Shown here: positions 1 through 5,170 of the stretch, piece after piece
Numbering within the stretch: position 1 is the stretch's first letter
Layout: the number at the start of each line of letters is the position of its first letter
Assembly (NCBI GenBank): GCA_027019845.1
Contig: JALUWE010000576.1
Coordinates: 1-5,373 of the forward strand
DNA from: Anaerolineales bacterium
GTDB lineage: Bacteria > Chloroflexota > Anaerolineae > Anaerolineales > JABWBV01
Direction of reading: 5' to 3'
Length of the DNA: 5,373 nt
The notes under the pieces: generated by a model
What the model was told of the DNA's origin: nothing
The model's input: the letters and a program-made list of their open reading frames with translations, nothing else
Databases searched by the model: none
Position numbers and translations under genes: made by a program

Positions 1-900
1 GAGCAACTCCGCGAGCAGGTGGTCCTGGTAGGCTACTTCGGCGTCGTACATGCTGCTGAGGGTCTGGTATTCCAGTTCTGGGAAAGGTTCGTGCAAGGGC
101 AGCAGCCAGCGCATGGCCTGGGTGTTGTAGAAGTTCAGGAAGTCGCGCGCCGCGGGGTCCTCTTTGACAATGGGTGCGAAGGTCTTTACAAAACGGTCTT
201 CGGGGGTGTAGGGCAGGTGGGTTTCCATCAGGTTGATGAAGAGGAAGTGCGGCTGCTCCCTTGCTTCGAGCAGGTTCTGGCGCACGAAGTGGGTGGCGTC
301 TCGCAGCGAATTGCGCGTGTGGCCTTTGAAGTGGGCGTAGCGCGTCCAGAGCGGGACGATACGCGGGTGGAGGGTGAATTGCAGCACACGGTCCGACTGG
401 GCGACCAGGTTTTGGATCGGGTAGGAGATTTTGCGCAGCATTTGGGTGTATTGTTCCCAGATGGACTTGAACAGAGCGCGTATACCCCGCGTCTCCCGAT
501 TGGGGACGGTGGGGATCGCCCCCCCATAGACGTAAAACTTTTCGAATCCGCGTTTCAACCCGTTGTTGAGCACTCCTACCAGGGGGTTGTTACAGAAGCC
601 GGTAGTGTGGTAGCCGCGTTGTCCCAGGAACTCGGCCAGGGTGCGCAATTGGGGTGGCAGCGCGTCGCTGGATTGCACGGTCATGTGCGTGGTGGGGTAT
701 TCCCCGCTGAACATGGAGGCATGTGCCGGGATGGTCCATTGGGCCGGGGAGACGGCCTTCTCGAAGACGGTAGCCCGGCTGGCGAAGGCGTCGATGTTGG
801 GTGAGGTCTCCTTATCGTAACCGTAACACCCCAGGCGGTCGTAGCGATGGGTGTCCAGCACGATGAAGACAATGTTCGGGAGTGGTTTTTGTCTTGGCAT
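1..900 (-). CDS. Sulfatase-like alkaline phosphatase superfamily hydrolase, 3'-truncated by window edge
   Basis: The 300 visible residues, from ATG at 900-898, are open to the left edge, so the C-terminal part is missing. The N-terminus PNIVFIVLDTHRYDRLGCYGY matches the metal-binding start of sulfatase-type members of the alkaline phosphatase superfamily, with D16 and D21 conserved. The nucleophile region reads WTIPAHASMFSGEYP (residues 55-69). The formylglycine cysteine of classic sulfatases (C-x-P-S-R) is replaced by T56, with P58 and H60 following, as in the W-T-x-P-S/A-H subgroup. METHLPYTP (225-233) carries the family histidine, and YDAEVAYQD (285-293) is the usual stretch before the distal metal site. 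No signal peptide is visible from this start, so a cytoplasmic location is likely. The gene lies 26 bp downstream of the PAP2-like gene, on the same strand and probably in the same operon. No Shine-Dalgarno site precedes this ATG. An in-frame ATG at 927-925 overlaps the upstream stop (TGATG) and would add nine residues. Substrate unknown: phosphodiester, phosphonate or sulfate ester hydrolysis, or phosphotransfer, are all possible. Family call firm, reaction open. Confidence 0.88.
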   Translation of the reverse strand, partial: MPRQKPLPNIVFIVLDTHRYDRLGCYGYDKETSPNIDAFASRATVFEKAVSPAQWTIPAHASMFSGEYPTTHMTVQSSDALPPQLRTLAEFLGQRGYHTTGFCNNPLVGVLNNGLKRGFEKFYVYGGAIPTVPNRETRGIRALFKSIWEQYTQMLRKISYPIQNLVAQSDRVLQFTLHPRIVPLWTRYAHFKGHTRNSLRDATHFVRQNLLEAREQPHFLFINLMETHLPYTPEDRFVKTFAPIVKEDPAARDFLNFYNTQAMRWLLPLHEPFPELEYQTLSSMYDAEVAYQDHLLAELL

Positions 901-926
901 TTGCGTTTTTTGAAGGATGCACAGCA

Positions 927-1556
927 TCAGGATGAAAAAACACCAAATTGGACCAGTAAGGACACTGCCAGCCATCCGGCCAGGAGGCCGCTTACCAGTT
1001 CGATCATGGTGTGACGTTTGAGAAACCAGCGCACGTAAAAAGTCAACCCCACCAGGGGAAGGAGGGCCATCGCGGTGTCGGTCCCAAAGTGGTATCCGGC
1101 GAAGAACAGTAGCGCGGTCACGCTGGTAACGTGCGCGCTGATGAGCCAGAAGGGGTTGACTACGGTCAAAATTGCCATGGCTACAAAGTGGGTCAAAATC
1201 AGGTTGGTGAGCAGCGAATTCCCCCCCCAGGCGCGTACAATGAGGAAAGCCCCCAATGCGCCGGTCAACCCGATCAGGTAGGGGATGTGTCGCTCGCGCT
1301 GATCGCTCATGTGCATGTCGCTCACCCGTCCGGTTTTATACAGGTAGACCACCGCGAGAACGGGCAGCAAGGAGGCCAATGTGCCGTAGAGGGCGGCCTG
1401 AAACAGGCCCTCTATCGAGGGGGTTTCTACCCAGGCAATCGCGAAACCGGCAGCGGCAAACAGGCTCGGCGGGCTGATGATGTTGGAAAATATGCGCGCC
1501 ATACGGATGCTGCCGGTCCGGTAGAGGGGGTTAACGTCGAGGGGTTGTTGGCGCAT
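927..1556 (-). CDS. PAP2-like (phosphatidic acid phosphatase type 2) integral membrane protein
   Basis: This 209-residue, strongly hydrophobic protein has about six membrane segments (roughly residues 31-46, 52-72, 93-108, 114-136, 143-178 in part, and 186-206). It retains a degenerate form of the three-part PAP2 signature. Motif 1 (K-x6-R-P) is represented by R87-E-R-H-I-P92. Motif 2 (P-S-G-H) is represented by I-S140-A-H142. Motif 3 (S-R-x5-H-x3-D) is represented by V-R176-x5-H182-x3-E186. Both catalytic histidines (H142, H182) and the motif 3 arginine are therefore in place, while several flanking residues are substituted. Known PAP2 membrane enzymes remove phosphate from lipid phosphates such as phosphatidate or undecaprenyl pyrophosphate. 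A similar activity here is inference only. The ATG at 1556-1554 is favoured over M19 because AGGAG lies four bases upstream. It is the first gene of a leftward pair with the sulfatase-like gene. The family is fairly sure; catalytic competence is uncertain. Confidence 0.8.
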   Translation of the reverse strand: MRQQPLDVNPLYRTGSIRMARIFSNIISPPSLFAAAGFAIAWVETPSIEGLFQAALYGTLASLLPVLAVVYLYKTGRVSDMHMSDQRERHIPYLIGLTGALGAFLIVRAWGGNSLLTNLILTHFVAMAILTVVNPFWLISAHVTSVTALLFFAGYHFGTDTAMALLPLVGLTFYVRWFLKRHTMIELVSGLLAGWLAVSLLVQFGVFSS

Positions 1557-1560
1557 GGAA

Positions 1561-1565
1561 CTCCT
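1561..1565 (-). promoter_or_regulatory. Shine-Dalgarno site of the PAP2-like gene
   Basis: On the minus strand AGGAG is followed by TTCC and the ATG at 1556-1554. The four-base gap is a little short but usable. It favours this ATG over the internal M19 codon (1502-1500). Confidence 0.6.
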
Positions 1566-1587
1566 GGTTGAGGTGAATAACCCGATG

Positions 1588-1596
1588 ATTCTACCA
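1588..1596 (-). promoter_or_regulatory. Candidate extended -10 promoter element for the PAP2-like/sulfatase-like pair
   Basis: The minus strand reads TGG-TAGAAT, which fits an extended -10 box (TGn-TATAAT with one mismatch). It ends 31 bases before the ATG at 1556, giving a predicted leader of about 25 bases that contains the AGGAG site. No good -35 hexamer is visible at 16-18 bases upstream. This is a motif match only. Confidence 0.3.
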
Positions 1597-1692
1597 CCGT
1601 AGTTGGGTAAAGACGCACTGATTTTACAACGCTTCTCTGAGATTTGGTGATAAATTTACATGAAAAGCAGATGAAAAGAGGGAAAACTTCTG

Positions 1693-1701
1693 TGTTATCA
1701 T
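1693..1701 (+). promoter_or_regulatory. Candidate extended -10 promoter element for the carboxypeptidase gene
   Basis: TGT-TATCAT matches an extended -10 box (TGn-TATAAT) with one mismatch. A transcript would start near 1708, leaving a leader of about 24 bases that includes the ribosome binding site. No convincing -35 box lies at the expected distance; that stretch is A-rich (GAAAAG). Confidence 0.33.
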
Positions 1702-1720
1702 TGCGCCTGAATTTCTTTGC

Positions 1721-1725
1721 GAGGA
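1721..1725 (+). promoter_or_regulatory. Shine-Dalgarno site deciding the carboxypeptidase start
   Basis: GAGGA sits six bases before the ATG at 1732. This favours ATG 1732 over an in-frame TTG at 1717, which would place the ribosome binding site inside the coding region. Confidence 0.65.
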
Positions 1726-1731
1726 TGTCCA

Positions 1732-3477
1732 ATGCTGAGAACGAAGTTCGTCTTCAAACTTGTTCCCATCGGGTTGGCGATCACGATGGTATTGGTTCTG
1801 GTTGCGGTGGCGCTTTCGCCCACTGCTGCTGTCAGCCCGTTGCAAAGTGAGCCGCCATCCTGGGAATATCAGGTGGTGCGCGCCTATTTCGATGACCCGG
1901 CTATGGTGGCCGCTCTGGCGGCCTGGATCGAGCCGTGGGAGGTGAATTACGAGGCGGGGTACGTCGTGGTGGGCGTGACTCCCGGGGATTACAAGTTGCT
2001 GACCACGCTGGGATTCCGGGTGGAGGTGGATTCTGGTCTGAGCGCAGCTCTGAACCAGCCGCGCCAGGCCCTGCCGGGTCAGGGAGGGGATACCATCCCG
2101 GGTTTCCCCTGCTACCGCACGGTGGAGGGCACCTTCACGGCTTTGCAAGACATGGCCTCCACCTATCCCCAACTGGCATCCGTGGTGGACATCGGGGATT
2201 CGTGGGAAAAAACGCAAGACAGCAGCCAGGGGTATGACCTGCTGGTGCTGGTGTTGAGCAACCAAAACGTGCCCGGGCCAAAACCCAAACTGTTCATTTC
2301 CAGCTCCGTTCACCCCCGCGAATATGCCCCGCCGGAGTTGAGCACTCGCTTTGCCGAATACTTGTTGCAAAATTACGGCCAGGATGCAGACGTGACCTGG
2401 CTGCTGGATTACAACGAAATCCATCTGCTCACCTTTGCCAACCCGGACGGGCGCAAACAGGCCGAGACCGGGCTGTTGTGGCGCAAGAACACCAACAACC
2501 TGTTTTGCAGCGATACCGATTCGCGCGGGGTAGACTTGAACCGCAACTTCGGCTTTGGCTGGAATTGCTGTGGCGGTTCGAGCGGCAACGTTTGTGACGA
2601 GACGTATCGCGGCCCCTCCGCAGCCTCCGAACCCGAAACCCAGGCCATTCAGGCCTACATGCGCTCGATTTTCCCGGACCAGCGCGGGGACTCGATCAAC
2701 GATCCCGCGCCCGCAGAGGCCACCGGTATCTACCTCGATACCCACAGTTTCAGCAAACTGGTGCTCTGGCCGTGGGGCGGCTACAATTCGCCCACCCCCA
2801 ACGGGGAGGCCATCCAAACCCTGGGGCGCAAATTCGCCTATTTCAACGGCTACACCCCGCAGCAGGCCATCGATCTGTACCCCACGGACGGCACCACGCT
2901 GGATTTCGGCTATGGCGATCTGGGCGTGCCCTCGTACACCTTCGAGTTGGGCACGTGGTTCTTTCAAGACTGCCAGTATTTCGAAGGCATCGTGTTGCCC
3001 GACAACCTGGCGGCCTACCTGTATGCGGCCAAGGCAGCGCGCACACCCTACCTGACCCCCGCGGGGCCGGACGCGCTGGATGTCGTCCTCTCCTCCGCCA
3101 CTGTTTCCGTTGGCACGCCGGTCACGTTGACCGCCACCCTGGACGACACCCGCTTCAACAACAGCAATGGGGCCGAACCGTTCGAGAACATCGCGGCAGC
3201 CGAATACTACCTCGACGTGCCGCCCTGGATCACCGCCACCGTGCCCATCTCCCTGCCGATGGCGCCGGTAGACGGCAGCTTCGACCAGCCTGTGGAAGTC
3301 GCAGCCGCAACCATCGATACCACCGGGTTGCCCCTCGGGCGGCACATCCTGTTCGTGCGCGGGCGGGACGCGGCGGGCAATTGGGGCGCGGTGAGCGCGG
3401 TGTTTTTGTGGATCGAGGAAGAGCCGGCCCCGGCCCTCTACCAGATGTATTTCCCCTGGATCGGGGCAGGTGAGTGA
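1732..3477 (+). CDS. Secreted zinc carboxypeptidase, peptidase family M14
   Basis: This 581-residue exported metallopeptidase should remove C-terminal amino acids from extracellular peptides. Residues 1-33 form a long signal peptide with hydrophobic core 11-28, probably cut after the T-A-A at 31-33. Residues about 45-110 resemble the pro-region that precedes many M14 enzymes. The catalytic domain spans roughly 125-440. Zinc ligands are H194 and E197 (HPRE) and H338 (DTHS). The substrate-binding residues are R251 (WRKN) and N270-R271 (DLNRNF). The other active-site residues are Y383 and the general base E405 (FELG). Y383 and E405 are 22 apart, exactly as Y248 and E270 in pancreatic carboxypeptidase A. 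By that alignment the specificity position (255) is L390, which hints at preference for hydrophobic C-termini (inference). Cysteines at 279, 280 and 288 in a CCGG...C loop may form disulfides. Residues about 446-562 look like an all-beta, Ig-like accessory domain, followed by a short tail ending YFPWIGAGE. The start ATG is chosen for its GAGGA site. The stop overlaps the downstream lipoprotein gene. Confidence 0.95.
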   Translation: MLRTKFVFKLVPIGLAITMVLVLVAVALSPTAAVSPLQSEPPSWEYQVVRAYFDDPAMVAALAAWIEPWEVNYEAGYVVVGVTPGDYKLLTTLGFRVEVDSGLSAALNQPRQALPGQGGDTIPGFPCYRTVEGTFTALQDMASTYPQLASVVDIGDSWEKTQDSSQGYDLLVLVLSNQNVPGPKPKLFISSSVHPREYAPPELSTRFAEYLLQNYGQDADVTWLLDYNEIHLLTFANPDGRKQAETGLLWRKNTNNLFCSDTDSRGVDLNRNFGFGWNCCGGSSGNVCDETYRGPSAASEPETQAIQAYMRSIFPDQRGDSINDPAPAEATGIYLDTHSFSKLVLWPWGGYNSPTPNGEAIQTLGRKFAYFNGYTPQQAIDLYPTDGTTLDFGYGDLGVPSYTFELGTWFFQDCQYFEGIVLPDNLAAYLYAAKAARTPYLTPAGPDALDVVLSSATVSVGTPVTLTATLDDTRFNNSNGAEPFENIAAAEYYLDVPPWITATVPISLPMAPVDGSFDQPVEVAAATIDTTGLPLGRHILFVRGRDAAGNWGAVSAVFLWIEEEPAPALYQMYFPWIGAGE

Positions 3478-4832
3478 CAGGGCGATTTCGTAATATGCTC
3501 TGCGCCATGCCTGGCTTCTTCGCTGCTGTCCGCCAAAAAGGCATCCCTTCCGGTTTGCACCTGTTTCCGAAACCGCTTTTTGCTCTGCTCGTGGTGCTGG
3601 CGCTCTCCGCCTGCGCCCGTGAACCCGGCACACGCCAGGTCTCCTTCATCGTGTTTGGCGACCCAGCCGAGTATGCCGCCTACCAGTCCCTGGTACAGGA
3701 ATTCGAGACCCGATTCCCCGGGATCGACGTACAGCTGCGCCACGTGCCCGACCAGGGCGAGTACCGCCGGCGGCTGGCAACCGAATTTTCGAGCGGCAAA
3801 CCCACCGACGTCATGCTGCTCAACTACCGCCGTTTCGCCACTTTTGCGGACCAGGGCGGGCTGGAACCGTTAGGCCCCTACCTGGAACGCAGCGACACGC
3901 TCCAGAAGGAAGATTTTTTCGACATCGCTATCGAGGCCTTTGTGCTGGACGGGCAGCTATGGTGCATCCCCCAAAACATCTCCAGTCTGGTGGTCTATTA
4001 CAACAAGGATTTGTTCGACGCGGCCGGGGTGGCGTACCCTTCCAATGATTGGACGTGGGACGATTTCCTCGAAAAGGCGCGCGCCCTGACCATCGATCTG
4101 GACGGGGACGGGCAGATCGACCAGTACGGCGCGGGAATCTCACCCAAGCTGTTCCGTTTGGCGCCGTTCGTCTGGCAAAATGGGGGGAACATCGTGGACG
4201 ACCCTGGCCAGCCCACCCGCCTGACGCTCGACGACCCGGCCTCGATGGAGGCCTTCCGGTGGTTCGTGGATTTGCAAGTCAAAGAGGGCGTCGTTCCTGA
4301 CGCGGTAGCCGAATCCGCGCAACCCAGCGAGGTGCGTTTCTTCAATGGCACGCTGGCAATGTACTTCAACAGCCGCCGCGGGGTGCCCGCCTACCGCACC
4401 ATCCAGCGCTTCGAGTGGGACGTTGCCCCCCTGCCGCGCGGCAAACAGGCCGCCGGTATCCTGCACAGCGACGCGTACTGCATGGCAAAAAGCACCGCGG
4501 ACAAAGAGGCGGCCTGGATGTTCATCGAGTTTGCCAATTCGGTCGAGGGTCAAACGCTGGTAGCCGCCTCGGGCCGTACGGTGCCCTCCCTGCGGCAGGT
4601 TGCCGGGTCCGCAGCGTTTTTGAACCCCGCGTTGCCCCCCGCCAACAGCCGGATTTTCATCGACACCATCCCGGTCATCCGCCGCGTGCCGGTCATGGTC
4701 ACCTGGGCCGGCATCGAGGAAACCGCCAGCAAGGAGATCGAGCGGGCTTTTTACGGTCAGGTTTCCCTCCAGGAGGCGATTGAGGCCGCGGTCAGCGTTA
4801 CGCAGCCCTTTTTCGACCAGGCGGGCAGGTAA
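3474..4832 (+). CDS. ABC transporter solute-binding lipoprotein, family 1 (SBP_bac_1, MalE/UgpB-like)
   Basis: This is the extracytoplasmic receptor of an ABC importer, typically for sugars or sugar derivatives. From the GTG at 3474 it has 452 residues. The lipobox L44-S-A-C47 follows a hydrophobic core at about 35-46, so the mature protein should be lipid-anchored at C47. The body has the family hallmarks: a first strand VSFIVFGDP, an EF..RFPGIDV segment, LATEFSSGKPTDVMLLN, the GQLWCIPQNISSLVVYYNKDLFD hinge region broken across residues 160-182, WTWDDFLEKA (193-202), FFNGTLAMYF (289-298), and a C-terminal WAGIEETASKEIERAF repeat of helices. Residues 208-216 (DLDGDGQID) form an EF-hand-like DxDxDG calcium loop, known in some family members. 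The GTG overlaps the peptidase stop (GTGA), suggesting translational coupling. Later starts are possible: ATG 3495, ATG 3507, or TTG 3555, which gives the most typical lipoprotein leader with the lipobox cysteine at position 20. No permease or ATPase gene is in the window. The ligand cannot be told from sequence; the peptidase neighbour hints at peptides, the family at carbohydrates. Confidence 0.92.
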   Translation: MTGRFRNMLCAMPGFFAAVRQKGIPSGLHLFPKPLFALLVVLALSACAREPGTRQVSFIVFGDPAEYAAYQSLVQEFETRFPGIDVQLRHVPDQGEYRRRLATEFSSGKPTDVMLLNYRRFATFADQGGLEPLGPYLERSDTLQKEDFFDIAIEAFVLDGQLWCIPQNISSLVVYYNKDLFDAAGVAYPSNDWTWDDFLEKARALTIDLDGDGQIDQYGAGISPKLFRLAPFVWQNGGNIVDDPGQPTRLTLDDPASMEAFRWFVDLQVKEGVVPDAVAESAQPSEVRFFNGTLAMYFNSRRGVPAYRTIQRFEWDVAPLPRGKQAAGILHSDAYCMAKSTADKEAAWMFIEFANSVEGQTLVAASGRTVPSLRQVAGSAAFLNPALPPANSRIFIDTIPVIRRVPVMVTWAGIEETASKEIERAFYGQVSLQEAIEAAVSVTQPFFDQAGR

Positions 4833-4855
4833 CAGGAGTTACGCAGTCCATGCCT

Positions 4856-4873
4856 GCTGTTGCTTGTGTCATT
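4856..4873 (+). repeat. 18-bp direct repeat, left copy
   Basis: CTGTTGCTTGTGTCATTC here recurs at 4960-4977 with a single T/C difference. The two copies are 104 bases apart and bracket the G-rich short repeats. The last seven bases are the start of the palindrome unit. Confidence 0.85.
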
Positions 4874-4874
4874 C

Positions 4875-4921
4875 GACCGGGGACGGGAGACGGACGACCG
4901 GGGACGGGGGACCGGGGACGG
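4875..4921 (+). repeat. Three copies of G-rich 12-mer GACCGGGGACGG
   Basis: Exact copies lie at 4875-4886, 4896-4907 and 4910-4921, at offsets of 21 and 14 bases. The irregular spacing and related GACGG fragments between them suggest expansion by slippage or repeated partial duplication. The plus strand has runs of G (4879-4882, 4885-4887, 4900-4903, 4906-4910, 4914-4917) that could form a quadruplex. Confidence 0.85.
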
Positions 4922-4959
4922 TTGTTCGGGGCGTGGTTATTGGTGGTCGGGGCGACCGG

Positions 4960-4977
4960 CTGTTGCTTGCGTCATTC
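4960..4977 (+). repeat. 18-bp direct repeat, right copy
   Basis: CTGTTGCTTGCGTCATTC matches 4856-4873 at 17 of 18 positions. It runs directly into the first palindrome unit, overlapping its first seven bases. Confidence 0.85.
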
Positions 4978-5047
4978 TGAGCGACAGCGAAGAATCTCGG
5001 CGATGGGTGGGGGAGATTCTTCGGGCACTTCGTGCCCTCAGAATGAC
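4971..5047. repeat. Nested palindromic repeat, unit 1 (77 bp)
   Basis: The outer arms GTCATTCTGAG (4971-4981) and CTCAGAATGAC (5037-5047) are perfect reverse complements. An inner pair, GAAGAATCTC (4989-4998) and GAGATTCTTC (5013-5022), is also perfect. A third hairpin, GGGCAC-TTC-GTGCCC (5023-5037), sits in the right half and shares one base with the outer arm. The unit recurs immediately downstream. It carries no gene. Repeats with such arms are dispersed in some bacterial genomes, so this could be a REP- or MITE-like element; that is from memory, not a search. Its place between convergent genes would allow it to fold in both 3' ends. Confidence 0.9.
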
Positions 5048-5059
5048 GGGGAGGTGCGG

Positions 5060-5138
5060 GTCATTCTGAGCGACAGCGAAGAATCTCGGCGATGGGTGGG
5101 GGGGGGATTCTTTGGGCACTTCGTGCCCTCAGAATGAC
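5060..5138. repeat. Nested palindromic repeat, unit 2 (79 bp)
   Basis: This tandem copy of unit 1 is separated from it by 12 bases. The outer arms (5060-5070 and 5128-5138) and the GGGCAC-TTC-GTGCCC hairpin (5114-5128) are unchanged. The loop differs: a run of nine G (5098-5106) replaces GGGGGAG, and GATTCTTC has become GATTCTTT, so the inner stem is weakened. Unit 1 therefore looks closer to the intact form. Confidence 0.9.
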
Positions 5139-5170
5139 AAGGGATGAATTCCCCACTTTCCAATGCTCGA

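Larger units (their letters stand above)
1557..1731. other. Divergent intergenic region
   Basis: These 175 bases separate the leftward and rightward gene pairs and are clearly richer in A and T than the flanking genes. The region must hold the promoters of both pairs. I see an extended -10-like box and a ribosome binding site for each direction, but no clear operator palindrome, riboswitch or small gene. Confidence 0.6.
4833..5170. other. Repeat-rich gene-free region between convergent genes
   Basis: These 338 bases lie between the stops of the convergent lipoprotein and LytR_C-type genes. They contain, in order, a G-rich short-repeat cluster (4875-4921), an 18-bp direct repeat flanking it (4856-4873 and 4960-4977), and two tandem nested palindromes (4971-5047 and 5060-5138). 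Short open frames crossing the region (for example 4850-5137) follow the repeats and resemble no protein, so I do not call genes. The last 32 bases (5139-5170) show nothing recognisable. Confidence 0.75.

Noticed and set aside
19..804. Plus-strand open frame of 261 codons opposite the sulfatase-like gene
   Set aside because: The minus strand encodes conserved superfamily motifs throughout; the plus-strand product has no recognisable features.
1717..1731. TTG at 1717 as the carboxypeptidase start
   Set aside because: The GAGGA site lies after it and is correctly spaced for the ATG at 1732, which also begins a normal signal peptide.
3491..3496. TAATAT as a separate -10 promoter box for the solute-binding protein gene
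   Set aside because: No -35 or extended TGn element at the right distance, and the four-base gene overlap already explains expression.
1624..3633. Very long open frame (669 codons) on the minus strand opposite the carboxypeptidase gene
   Set aside because: It is the antisense of a clearly recognised M14 peptidase, shows no known fold or signal, and GC-rich codon bias readily opens such frames.
5023..5047. Classic intrinsic terminator from the GGGCAC/GTGCCC hairpin
   Set aside because: No run of T follows the stem on either strand, so I do not call a Rho-independent terminator, although the structure may still affect 3' ends.
4850..5137. Short open frames through the repeat region
   Set aside because: Their products simply translate the repeats twice over (for example SDSEESRRWVG) and have no ribosome binding site or family resemblance.
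4971..5138. CRISPR array
   Set aside because: Only two units of 77-79 bp with a 12-base spacer; repeat and spacer sizes do not fit and no cas gene is present.
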